A stretch of DNA of 53,714 bases from Methanobacteriota archaeon (lineage in GTDB: Archaea; Thermoplasmatota; Thermoplasmata; RBG-16-68-12; JAFNFQ01): NCBI GenBank assembly GCA_017885655.1, contig JAFNFQ010000027.1, forward strand, positions 1-53,714, written 5' to 3'. The translations under genes and the position numbers were made by a program. A model generated the notes under the pieces. That model saw nothing but the letters and a program-made list of their open reading frames with translations. It searched no databases and was not told where the DNA came from. This document shows, one piece after another, positions 1-8,864 of this stretch (its first letter is position 1; the number at the start of each line of letters is the position of its first letter).

Positions 1-2
1 GC

Positions 3-341
3 GGTGGTGTGGATGTCGCACTGGAGGTGATCGGCAACCCTGTGACAATCCGGCAGGCTTTCAATGCTGTCAGGTGGGGAGGGCGGGTCGTGGTCGTGGG
101 GTACTCATCGAAGGAGGTTACAATCGACTCTGCACGGCTGATGTTCCGTGAGATTGAGATCAAGGGCTCGCTCGGCTGCGGGCCGCAGGACTACCCCAGA
201 ATCATCGAGATGGTGAGACTCGGGAGGATCAAGGTCAAGGAGATGGTGACTCACAAGTTCAAGCTCGACGACATCAATGACGGGTTCAAGCTACTGGACA
301 GCGGAGAACCCACAATGATTCGAGGAATCGCCATTCCGTGA
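3..341 (+). CDS. Zinc-binding (MDR) alcohol dehydrogenase, C-terminal part; 5' end outside window
   Basis: Rossmann-type GGRVVVVGYSS followed by typical MDR C-terminal segment; reading frame open to the window edge. Confidence 0.8.
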   Translation, partial: GGVDVALEVIGNPVTIRQAFNAVRWGGRVVVVGYSSKEVTIDSARLMFREIEIKGSLGCGPQDYPRIIEMVRLGRIKVKEMVTHKFKLDDINDGFKLLDSGEPTMIRGIAIP

Positions 342-352
342 CCAGCCGCGAA

Positions 353-2296
353 TCACTGTGCTCTCTTGACTCCTGCGATGGCGTCTGGGTTCTCGATTGA
401 GGATGTGTCGCCCAATTCCTTCCCGAGGTACATTGCTCTCACGACTCTCCTCACGATCTTGGCGGTCCTCGTCTTCGGCAGGTCCGCGACGAACCAGACC
501 TCCTCCGGCCTCAACGTCTTGCCAAGCTCCTTCACGACCTGCTCCTTCAGCTCGGTTCTCAATTCATCGCTCGCTTTGAAGCCGGGTCTAAGCACTACGA
601 AGCAGACTATGCCTTCGCCCTTGATCTCATGAGGGACTCCGATCGCCGCCACCTCGGCACAGGCGGGATGCTTCATCATGATCGACTCGATCTCGCCCGG
701 TCCCGTCCTCCGCCCGGAGACCTTGATTGTGTCGTCTGACCTCCCGCCAAGGAACCAGAAGCCATCGCCGTCAATCAGCGCCCAATCCCCATGGTACCAC
801 ACGTTCGGCCACCTTGACCAATATGTCTCGATGTACCGGTCAGGATCCTTCCAGAAGCCCTTCGTCATCGAGGGGGCGGGCTTCAGCGCAACGAGGTGCC
901 CCATCCTCCCTCTCACCGGCTTGCCGTCGTCGTCGAACGTGTCAATGGCCATCCCGAGACCCGGCCCGCGCAGAGTGCACGGCTTCAAATCGCAGATCGG
1001 CAGCGGCGCGAGGAAGCAGCCGACAATCTCAGTCCCGCCAGAGATGTTGATGATAGGTATCCTGCGGCCCCCCACCTTCTCGAAGAACCACATCCAGGAA
1101 TCTGGGTCCCACGGTTCCCCGGTTGACCCGAGCAGGCGGAGCGATGTCAGGTCGTGCTTCGCGACCCACTCATCCCCGTACCGCTTCAACAGTCTGATGG
1201 CGGTCGGAGAGATTCCAAGGGTCGCTATCTTGTGCTTCTCGATCAGTTCCCAGAGGCGGTCGGGCTTGGGGTGGTCGGGCGCCCCCTCGAATATCAAGAC
1301 AGTCCCGCCAATGTTGTAGACGCCTATGATCATCCACGGCCCCATCATCCATCCGATGTCCGTGAGCCAGAAGAAAACCTCGTCCTGCCGCACGTCGAAG
1401 TTGTAGGCGAGCTCCTTCGCGATCTGGGCGAGCGCGCCCGCGTGCGTGTGGACGGAGCCCTTCGGCTTGCCTGTCGTCCCTGACGTGTAGATGAGGAGCG
1501 AGTAGTCCTCGGAATTCAGCTGCTCGGTCTCGCACTCCACCGACTTGCTCTTCACAAACTCGTCCCAATAGACGTCACGATCTGCCACCATCGAGACGTT
1601 CTCCCCAGTCCTCCTACACACCACCATGCGTTCTATCGTCGGCGCGTTCGCAACGGCGAGGTCCGCCTCGCTCTTGATCCTGATCTGCTTCCCCCGCCTC
1701 GTAGAGCCGTCGGCGGTGAACAGCACCTTCGCGCCAGCGTCGTTCAGCCTGCTCGCGAGAGCGGCGGCGCCAAAACCCGAGAAGACTGGGATGCATATCG
1801 CCCCGATCTTCAAGCTCGCCAGCATCGCGATGACGACCTCCGGTATCATCGGCATGTAGAGGCCGACGGTGCTACCCTTCCTCACCCCCATATCCTTCAT
1901 CGCGTTCGCGAGCCTATTCACTTGGGCGTTAAGGTCCGCATATGTGAGCTTCTTGACCTCACCGTCCTCCGCCTCCCAGATGAGCGCGGTCTTGTTGCGC
2001 ACGTCGGTCTTCATGTGCTTGTCAAGGCAGTTGTGGACGATGTTGATCTTCCCGCCAACGAACCAGCTCGCCCATTGAATCCCCTTGGTCAGGTCCAGCA
2101 CCTTGTCGTAGGGCTTGTACCACTCGATCCCGATGTCCTTGAGGGCGGCGTCCCAGAACCATTCGATGTCGTCGGTGCTCCTCTTGATCAGCTCGTCGTA
2201 CGTCTTGATCCCGTGCTTCCTCATGAAGCGGGTGATGCTCGCCTTCTCGACGTATTCCTTCGGCGGTCTCCATGCGATCTCGCTCGTGGACGTCAT
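353..2296 (-). CDS. AMP-forming acyl-CoA/acetyl-CoA synthetase
   Basis: 647 aa; YTSGTTGKPKGSVHTH AMP-binding motif, YHGDWALIDGDGFWFLGGRSDDTIKVSGRRTGPGEIE, C-terminal LPKTRTAKIVRR. Confidence 0.93.
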   Translation of the reverse strand: MTSTSEIAWRPPKEYVEKASITRFMRKHGIKTYDELIKRSTDDIEWFWDAALKDIGIEWYKPYDKVLDLTKGIQWASWFVGGKINIVHNCLDKHMKTDVRNKTALIWEAEDGEVKKLTYADLNAQVNRLANAMKDMGVRKGSTVGLYMPMIPEVVIAMLASLKIGAICIPVFSGFGAAALASRLNDAGAKVLFTADGSTRRGKQIRIKSEADLAVANAPTIERMVVCRRTGENVSMVADRDVYWDEFVKSKSVECETEQLNSEDYSLLIYTSGTTGKPKGSVHTHAGALAQIAKELAYNFDVRQDEVFFWLTDIGWMMGPWMIIGVYNIGGTVLIFEGAPDHPKPDRLWELIEKHKIATLGISPTAIRLLKRYGDEWVAKHDLTSLRLLGSTGEPWDPDSWMWFFEKVGGRRIPIINISGGTEIVGCFLAPLPICDLKPCTLRGPGLGMAIDTFDDDGKPVRGRMGHLVALKPAPSMTKGFWKDPDRYIETYWSRWPNVWYHGDWALIDGDGFWFLGGRSDDTIKVSGRRTGPGEIESIMMKHPACAEVAAIGVPHEIKGEGIVCFVVLRPGFKASDELRTELKEQVVKELGKTLRPEEVWFVADLPKTRTAKIVRRVVRAMYLGKELGDTSSIENPDAIAGVKRAQ

Positions 2297-2311
2297 GTTC
2301 CTACCCCTAGC

Positions 2312-3076
2312 TCACCTGACTGAGTTCCTGGCGACTCCCTTCGGGTCGATCTTCGCAAGCAGCTCAAGCTCCTCCCCGGTCGGAAGCGTGGTCTCCGGCA
2401 CCGTGGCGGGAGGCTTGAGCTGGAATCCCGTGTTCTCGATCACCTGCTGGACCGTGACTTCCGGATGGACCGTCCTCAGCTCCATCGTCCTGTCCCTGCC
2501 GAAGCCGAACGTACAGAGAGGTGTCACTACCAGCGACGGCCCGCTGCCGATCGGCTTTCTCTTCTCATAGGAAATGCCATCCAGAAAACCGGGTCCGCTG
2601 AGAAAATCAACCTTCTCGACGAAGAGGCGCTTATTGTGCGCGTTCGTGTAGATGACAAACCTTCCCGCCCTCGACAGGAATGGAAGTCCGACCGATCCCG
2701 GCCCCCTGAGCTTCGGGTTCGCCCAGTCACCAACGCACACTAGATTGCAGTTCCCGAACTTGTCGACCTGGAGACCGCCGGCAAAGAACACGTCAATCTC
2801 GGGGCGCGCCTCAAGATCGATCACATCGGAGAGAGGGAGGACTGACTCCGCGGTGAGTAGTTTCCAGTCACAAGATGACTGAACCATCGGCCTCAGCTTC
2901 GGGTTCACTGCCCCGCTCCCGCCAGCGATGAAAGTGAGGTCCGGCGCGTGCGTCAACTGAGCGAGCCTGCACGCCATCATGGGTATCGCGCTGTACGCGC
3001 CCATGATCGCGACCTCCCCGTTCTTCATGTGATGGGACATCGCAACTGCCATGATATCCGCGACTGTCGGCTGCAT
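2312..3076 (-). CDS. CoA transferase subunit B family (glutaconate CoA-transferase beta / IpdB-like)
   Basis: 254 aa, adjacent to subunit A; MGAYSAIPMMACRLAQ and GGSGAVNP segments typical of family I CoA transferase beta subunits. Confidence 0.8.
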   Translation of the reverse strand: MQPTVADIMAVAMSHHMKNGEVAIMGAYSAIPMMACRLAQLTHAPDLTFIAGGSGAVNPKLRPMVQSSCDWKLLTAESVLPLSDVIDLEARPEIDVFFAGGLQVDKFGNCNLVCVGDWANPKLRGPGSVGLPFLSRAGRFVIYTNAHNKRLFVEKVDFLSGPGFLDGISYEKRKPIGSGPSLVVTPLCTFGFGRDRTMELRTVHPEVTVQQVIENTGFQLKPPATVPETTLPTGEELELLAKIDPKGVARNSVR

Positions 3077-3078
3077 GG

Positions 3079-4020
3079 CTACCGTCCCTCCTTGAGATTG
3101 GCCAGCGTGTGTTCCCCGACCACCTTGAGGTATTCCTCGTGCGACCTCGGGCCCCTCACATACTTCTGGAGGTAGGCATCGAACCCTTCCTTGCAGGCCT
3201 TGAGGTACTCGAGGAGGTGTGGTTCGTCATAGGTGTAGTACGAGTGTGAGGATGTCGGATGGCAGCCGAAGGGCGCGTGGACGACCGCATCGACGAGCAT
3301 GGCGGGAATCGCAACCTTGGACGCGTTCTTCTCGATATAATCATCCGAGACGATTTCCTCAACTTGGAGAATGACCTTGTCGCTCGCCTTCGCCATGTCG
3401 ACATCGGTGAATTTGCTGCCCTCGAAGATCCCATTTCCGTGAGCATCCGCCTTCTGACAATGGATGAATGAGACATCCGGCTTGATCGGCCTCAGGCAGA
3501 GGACGGAATCACCGGTAAATGGATCCGTGGTCGTCTTGAAATCGAGAGTGTTGACCTTGGATGTCTGCGCGAGTTCGAGGCCTCTCGGCAGCGGGATGAA
3601 GGGGAGCGAACTCATCCCCGCCCTTAGACCGTAGACCACCGCCGCCTCGTCCCCTTCCCTCACCCTGATCTTCTTCTGCTCGACCGCCGCCCTGAAGTTC
3701 GGCGCGAGCCCGAGGTGCTCGAAGCCGACATATGAGCAGTATATCTCGTCGACCAGGCCCGCCCCGATGAGCAGGTCCGCGTTGATGTTCGCGGAGGGAC
3801 TCGTGACGAGTGTGCCTATCCTCTTGGCCTGCCTCACGACCTCCCTGATGAGTGCCATCGGATTGTTGTGCATGTGCATCCCGCCGATTCCAAGCATGCA
3901 TCCCGGCCTCACGAATCGCTCGACAGCATCGCCCGCAGACATCAGTTTCTTGGCGCGTTCTGGGCCCACTCTTCCCGCCCCCTTTCTCCATGGGCATACA
4001 ATCCGGATTGCCCGCAACAA
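3079..4020 (-). CDS. CoA transferase subunit A family (glutaconate CoA-transferase alpha / IpdA-like); true start may be the GTG near 3972 (VGPERAKKLMSAGDAV)
   Basis: GIGGMHMHNNPMALIREVVRQ, FIHCQKADAHGNGIFEG; coupled to subunit B. Confidence 0.82.
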   Translation of the reverse strand: MLRAIRIVCPWRKGAGRVGPERAKKLMSAGDAVERFVRPGCMLGIGGMHMHNNPMALIREVVRQAKRIGTLVTSPSANINADLLIGAGLVDEIYCSYVGFEHLGLAPNFRAAVEQKKIRVREGDEAAVVYGLRAGMSSLPFIPLPRGLELAQTSKVNTLDFKTTTDPFTGDSVLCLRPIKPDVSFIHCQKADAHGNGIFEGSKFTDVDMAKASDKVILQVEEIVSDDYIEKNASKVAIPAMLVDAVVHAPFGCHPTSSHSYYTYDEPHLLEYLKACKEGFDAYLQKYVRGPRSHEEYLKVVGEHTLANLKEGR

Positions 4021-4088
4021 ATCTACTTATACGGATTCGCGGGTGGTTCATGTTGGACACGCTATATATACGTTGTCGGGTGGCCAAG

Positions 4089-4989
4089 ATGGAACTCTCC
4101 AGCCTTCACCTGCTCTTGACCTACCGCTGCGACTCCGAGTGCGATCACTGCTTCGTCTGGGGCGGCCCGAAGCAAGAGGGCACGCTGACGATCAAGGGCT
4201 TGAGAGAGATCCTCAGGCAGGGCAAGAGCCTCAATACGGTCAAGTCGATTTTCTTCGAGGGCGGGGGAGCCCCTCCTCTACTATCCAATCCTCCTGAGGG
4301 GCGCGAAGATGGCCTCGGACATGGGGTTCGACGTCGGTCTCGTCTCAAACGGCTACGGGGCCACGAGCGTCGAGGACGCTGTCGAGTGGCTCAGGCCGCT
4401 CGCCGGGTTCATCGATGGCATCTCGGTCAGCACGGACCTGTTTCACTGCAACGAGAAGCTCAACAGACAAGCTAGGAATGCCCGTGCGGCGGCGAAGAAG
4501 CTGGGAATCCCCATCGGGTTCCTGCAGATCGCGCAGCCCGAAGAGACCAAGGTCGCGACGAATGTGGGACAGCTGCCGCCGGGCTGGTCCGGCGTGATGT
4601 TCCGCGGGCGAGCGGCGGAGAAGCTGGTGGACAGGGTCCCCCACAGGGATTGGAAGCAGTTCACGAGCTGTCCCTATGAGAACCTCCGCGACCCTGGGCG
4701 AGTGCACATCGACCCACTCGGCAACCTGCACCTGTGCCAAGGCATCTCGATAGGAAACCTCTTCAAGACGCCGCTTGGCAAGCTGTCCAGGAACTACGAT
4801 CCGGACAAGCATCCAATCACAGGTCCTCTCCTGAAAGACGGGCCAGTGCAGCTCGCGAGACAGTACGGGCTGCGACACAAGAAGGCGTACGCTGACGCAT
4901 GCCACATGTGCTACGAGATGCGCCTCGCACTGAGGAAGAGGTTCCCGGGCATCCTGACTCCCGGGCAGATGTATGGGGTTCTGGGATGA
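4089..4989 (+). pseudogene. Radical SAM domain protein interrupted by an apparent +1 frameshift in a G5 run at 4263-4267
   Basis: CDSECDHC (CxxxCxxC) cluster motif in frame 1, then GEPLLYYPILLRGAKMASDMGF...HIDPLGNLHLCQG in the next frame; deleting one G restores FFEGGEPLLYYP. Confidence 0.8.
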
Positions 4990-5086
4990 TTCAGGGATTC
5001 TGGCAAAAGGCATCGCCAATCCCAGATAAAGGACTCTTGCAATAGAGGCCTAAGACCGCGTTGAATGGCTTGCGAAAACCCCCTAT

Positions 5087-5470
5087 CTACCCTTCTGACG
5101 CTAGCAGGGTCACTCTTGGAACTCCCCGGAAATGCTTGTCCCCTGTGATGAGTTCCGAATCGCACGCCCGAGCACAGGCGAGCACCAAGGCATCCACCAT
5201 ATGCAAGCGATGCTGCATTTTCAGGTCCGCAGCGTCCTCAGCAACCTCCGAATTGATGTCAATGATCGAGGTTCTTGACTTGATGAACTGCAGCCTTTCC
5301 TCAGGGTCCTTATTCTCTGCGATGAACTTGGCCTTTATTTCGGCGAGGCAGATGGCTGGCGTGAACAGGACTTCCGTCCCCTCGATAATCGTCCTCACAA
5401 TCGCCCCTTCGGGCGACCCCTTGAAGTACTCTACCCAGGCCCAGGAGTCAAAGGTTTTCATGGGCCTCAC
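5087..5470 (-). CDS. PIN-domain toxin, VapC-like
   Basis: MKTFDSWAWVEYFKGS...VDALVLACARACDSELITGDKHF acidic PIN motifs; overlaps upstream antitoxin gene. Confidence 0.85.
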   Translation of the reverse strand: MRPMKTFDSWAWVEYFKGSPEGAIVRTIIEGTEVLFTPAICLAEIKAKFIAENKDPEERLQFIKSRTSIIDINSEVAEDAADLKMQHRLHMVDALVLACARACDSELITGDKHFRGVPRVTLLASEG

Positions 5471-5651
5471 GCTCGTCCCTCAAACCCTTGGTGTTCAGCC
5501 AGGGATCGGCGCCAAATAACGACTTCCTCTGAGAGAACAAGCTCTTTGCCAGGATCTCGTTGATGGCCTCTGATAGACCCCGGGGACCCACTTTGCGCAA
5601 AAGGTAATCACGCACATCTTCCCGCAAGAGAACAGTGGTTTTGACGGCCAT
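5448..5651 (-). CDS. VapB-like antitoxin
   Basis: Small protein MAVKTTVLLREDVRDYLLRKVGPRGLSEAINEILAKS directly upstream of and overlapping the PIN gene; ATG at 5651 preferred over ORF-track start 5669. Confidence 0.75.
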   Translation of the reverse strand: MAVKTTVLLREDVRDYLLRKVGPRGLSEAINEILAKSLFSQRKSLFGADPWLNTKGLRDEREAHENL

Positions 5652-5671
5652 AATCTTTCCGGGATACATAT

Positions 5672-5693
5672 ACGTTTACGTATACATAAACGT
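5672..5693. promoter_or_regulatory. 22-bp inverted repeat upstream of vapB-like gene, candidate operator
   Basis: ACGTTTA-C-GTATAC-A-TAAACGT: one mismatched pair, centred about 31 nt upstream of the proposed vapB ATG. Confidence 0.6.
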
Positions 5694-5827
5694 TTCCGCA
5701 ATATCGCCTTGCAGTTGGCCGTTGGGATTACATCCTGGAGTTGCCCCTCGCCGCCAAGAAAGGTTATTATACGGATTTGTGGGTCGGTTAGGTTGCAGGT
5801 TTCTCTGAGGCCGACCGGGGGTCAGAC

Positions 5828-6571
5828 ATGGAACTCGAGAAGAAGAACGCCATCGTGACTGGCGGGAGCATCGGCATAGGGGCGGCGATTGCGGTCGAGC
5901 TTGCGAAGGAAGGCGCGAACGTCGCGATAAACTACCGCAAGCACGACACGGAGGCGAGGGAGGTCGTCAAGAAGATCGAAACGTTAGGCCGCAAGGGCCT
6001 CGCCATCAAGGCCGACGTCGCGAGCTTCAAGGAAGCAGAGGCGATGGTCCACAACACCATCAAGGAATTCGGACGGCTCGACATCCTAGTGAACAACGCG
6101 GGCATCACCCGCGACAGCGTCGTCTGGAAGATGACCGAGGAGATGTGGGACGAGGTGATCACGACGAACCTCAAGGGCTACTTCAACTACATCCACCCCT
6201 GCGCCGAGGTCTTCAAAAACCAGAGGTACGGGAAGATCATCAACGTCACCTCGATCAACGGCCTCAGGGGCAAGTTCGGGCAGTCCAACTACTCCGCCTC
6301 GAAGGGCGGGATCATCGCGTTGACCAAGGCCGTCGCGAGAGAGCTGGGGAAGTTCAACGTGAACGTCAACGCGGTCGCGCCGGGCATGACGGAGACCGAG
6401 ATGGCGGCGGACCTGCCGAGGGAGTGGCTGCAGAAGGCGGTCGACGAGACCGTGCTCGGGAGGATTGCGAAGGTGGAGGACATCGCGAATGTCGTCGTCT
6501 TCCTCGCGAGCGACAAGTCGAGGCACATCACCGGTGAAGTGATCAACGTCTCCGGCGGGCAGTACATGTGA
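5828..6571 (+). CDS. SDR-family 3-oxoacyl-ACP/acetoacetyl-CoA reductase (FabG/PhaB-like)
   Basis: TGGSIGIGAAIA, NNAGITRD, SxxxYSASKGG motifs. Confidence 0.9.
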   Translation: MELEKKNAIVTGGSIGIGAAIAVELAKEGANVAINYRKHDTEAREVVKKIETLGRKGLAIKADVASFKEAEAMVHNTIKEFGRLDILVNNAGITRDSVVWKMTEEMWDEVITTNLKGYFNYIHPCAEVFKNQRYGKIINVTSINGLRGKFGQSNYSASKGGIIALTKAVARELGKFNVNVNAVAPGMTETEMAADLPREWLQKAVDETVLGRIAKVEDIANVVVFLASDKSRHITGEVINVSGGQYM

Positions 6572-6581
6572 GGGCGGGAGA

Positions 6582-7730
6582 ATGAAGGTAGGAATCGTCG
6601 GGATCGGCCACGGGAGATTCGGGCGGCGGGACGATTGCACAGTCCAGGAGCTCGCGTTCGAGCCGTTCAAGGAGGCGTTGGAGGATTGCGAACTCGAAAA
6701 GAAGGATATCGACGCGACCGTGATCGGGTCGTCCCCCGAGTATCACAAGCAGAGGTCCATCTCCGGTGTGATTGCCGAGTACCTCGGGATGAATCCGCAG
6801 CCGACGTGGCTGACCGAGGCGGCTTGCGCATCGGGGAGCGCGGCGATCAGGACTGCTTACGGGCTCATCAAGGGCGGCGTCCACGACGTCGTTGCTGTGC
6901 TCGGGGTGCAGAAGATGCTTGAGCTTTCCACTCCGGAGATTCTCGCCCTCATGGGGCGAGTCGGGGACGTGCAGTGGGAGTCGATCTTCGGCACGACCTT
7001 CCCAGGCTACTACGCGATGTATGCGAACCGCCACATGTACGAGTATGGCACGAAGCCCGAGCACCTGGCCATGGTGGCGGTGAAAAACCACGAGTACGGA
7101 GCGATGAATCCCAAGGCGCTTTTCCAAAAGGCGATCACGCTCGACAAGGCGATGAAGTCCGAAATGGTGGCTTATCCACTGAGGCTCTTCGACTGCTGCG
7201 CGAACGCGGACGGAGCGGCATGCCTCATACTCGCGAACGAGGAGAAGGCGAAGAAGATCTCCGACACGCCCGTCTGGATTGCCGCATCAGCGACCGCTTC
7301 CGCAACGATGTCAATCCTGCGGCGGGAGACTCTCACGAGCCTGCCGAGCGCGGTAGAGGCTTCCCGCCAGGCATACAAGATGGCGGGGATTGGTCCGAAC
7401 GATGTCGACGTGGCCGATGTCCACGATTGCTTCACGATCGCCGAGATTATGGCATATGAAGACCTCGGCTTCTGCGAGAAGGGCAAGGGCGGCAAGTTCA
7501 TCGAGGAAGGACAATCGAAGATTGGCGGCAAGATTCCCATCAACGTCGATGGCGGTTTGAAGTCGAAGGGGCATCCTGTGGGCGCGACGGGAACCTCGAT
7601 GGCGGTCGAGATGGTCAAGCAGCTAAGGGGAGAGGCGGGGAAAAGGCAGATCAGCGGCGCCGAAGTCGGGCTCACTCACAACGTCGGCGGCATCGGCCAG
7701 TACTGTTTCGTCCACGTGTTCAGGAGGTGA
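6582..7730 (+). CDS. Thiolase family protein (SCP-x/acetyl-CoA acetyltransferase type)
   Basis: TEAACASGSAAIRTAY, DVHDCFTIAEIMAYEDLGFCEKG, GGLKSKGHPVGATG. Confidence 0.9.
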   Translation: MKVGIVGIGHGRFGRRDDCTVQELAFEPFKEALEDCELEKKDIDATVIGSSPEYHKQRSISGVIAEYLGMNPQPTWLTEAACASGSAAIRTAYGLIKGGVHDVVAVLGVQKMLELSTPEILALMGRVGDVQWESIFGTTFPGYYAMYANRHMYEYGTKPEHLAMVAVKNHEYGAMNPKALFQKAITLDKAMKSEMVAYPLRLFDCCANADGAACLILANEEKAKKISDTPVWIAASATASATMSILRRETLTSLPSAVEASRQAYKMAGIGPNDVDVADVHDCFTIAEIMAYEDLGFCEKGKGGKFIEEGQSKIGGKIPINVDGGLKSKGHPVGATGTSMAVEMVKQLRGEAGKRQISGAEVGLTHNVGGIGQYCFVHVFRR

Positions 7731-7734
7731 GGAG

Positions 7735-8151
7735 ATGGCCTTCAAGATCTTCGGGAAAGTCAATTTCACTCCATATACAAAGGTCGAGCGCTTCGCGGAA
7801 GAGCTGAGAGACAACAAGCTCATGGGGACCAAGTGCAAGAAGTGCGGGGAGGTCTATTTCCCGCCAAGGGCCGACTGCACGAAATGCATGTCGGACGAAA
7901 TGGAGTGGCGGAGCTACAGCGGGAGAGGGAAGCTGGTCACCTTCACGACGATCCACGCCGCTCCGACAGGCTTCGACGACATCGCGCCGTACACCATCGG
8001 CGTGGTCGACCTTGAGGAGGGCGGGAGGCTGCTCGCATGGGTCGAGGGCATCAAACCGGAAGAGCTGAAGATAGGAATGGAGCTCAGAGCAATCCCTCAG
8101 ATTATGGAAGACGTCGAGGAGCTCAAAGTGGTGTACGTACTGCGAAAATGA
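7735..8151 (+). CDS. DUF35 zinc-ribbon/OB-fold protein, thiolase partner
   Basis: CKKCGEVYFPPRADCTKC plus OB-fold region; follows thiolase by 4 bp. Confidence 0.9.
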   Translation: MAFKIFGKVNFTPYTKVERFAEELRDNKLMGTKCKKCGEVYFPPRADCTKCMSDEMEWRSYSGRGKLVTFTTIHAAPTGFDDIAPYTIGVVDLEEGGRLLAWVEGIKPEELKIGMELRAIPQIMEDVEELKVVYVLRK

Positions 8152-8181
8152 ACCGCAGCGCAAGCATCGGGGCAAACCGCC

Positions 8182-8436
8182 TCACCGATAGATTGTGCCT
8201 CGGTGACCCACCTTCAAGACCAGAATTCGCAGGGTGGCTCCTTGGATGTCAAGAAAAACACGGTAGTCTCCCACGCGCAATCGGAAATAGCGTGAGTTCA
8301 CCAGTTTCTGAACCTGGCGATGCGGATTATTCTTCAAACCTCCGACATGCTCGAAAATCCGACGGGCGACTCCTCGATCCAGTTTGCCCAGCTGTCTCTT
8401 GGCCCGATCTGACCAGATGATGCTGAGCTCCATCAA
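8182..8436 (-). CDS. RelE/ParE-superfamily toxin
   Basis: WSDRAKRQLGKLDRGVARRI...FRLRVGDYRVFLDIQ...LVLKVGHRGTIYR. Confidence 0.88.
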   Translation of the reverse strand: MMELSIIWSDRAKRQLGKLDRGVARRIFEHVGGLKNNPHRQVQKLVNSRYFRLRVGDYRVFLDIQGATLRILVLKVGHRGTIYR

Positions 8437-8654
8437 AAGCCCATCTCGGCCTTCACTTGCTCGTGCGTCTTGAATTTCCCGGCCTCGATCTCTTTGACTG
8501 CTTGCTCAATATCTCTCTTGGTTTCTTCATTCAACTCGCTGAGATCTTCGAGGATGCGCTCCAGCACGTCGTTGTAAGTCTCCCTTGGGTGTAGCTTCAT
8601 GCTCTCGAGCGTCTTCTTCAACTTGCTGGTCAGCTGGATGGTAGTCGTGGCCAC
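8433..8654 (-). CDS. Antitoxin partner of RelE-like toxin
   Basis: VATTTIQLTSKLKKTLESMKLHPRETYNDVLERILEDL; ATGA overlap with toxin; GTG start at 8654. Confidence 0.75.
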   Translation of the reverse strand: MATTTIQLTSKLKKTLESMKLHPRETYNDVLERILEDLSELNEETKRDIEQAVKEIEAGKFKTHEQVKAEMGF

Positions 8655-8675
8655 ATGAATGCTATGGATCAGCGT

Positions 8676-8687
8676 ATCTATATAGAT
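8676..8687. promoter_or_regulatory. Perfect 12-bp palindrome ATCTATATAGAT at antitoxin promoter
   Basis: Palindrome centred about 27 nt upstream of the GTG start, where an archaeal TATA box would sit for a leaderless mRNA. Confidence 0.55.
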
Positions 8688-8864
8688 TGCTATAGCCAAC
8701 TATGGGGCAATCGAGATTTCTTCTACTAAACCGCCTTGAGGCAATAGAAGGACCCTTGAGTGAAATGAATAATCATCAGGGCCGTGGCGACCCTCACTCA
8801 TCCCCGCCGCCGCGGAAAATAAGTAATACTCGCAGAGTTTTTCCCTTCATTAGAGGCGGTTTCC

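Noticed and set aside
678-1319. 213-aa + strand ORF
   Set aside because: Lies wholly opposite the acyl-CoA synthetase; no recognisable domain
4263-4267. Programmed +1 frameshifting in the radical SAM gene
   Set aside because: No slippery-site context or known precedent for this family; a G-run indel or pseudogene is more likely
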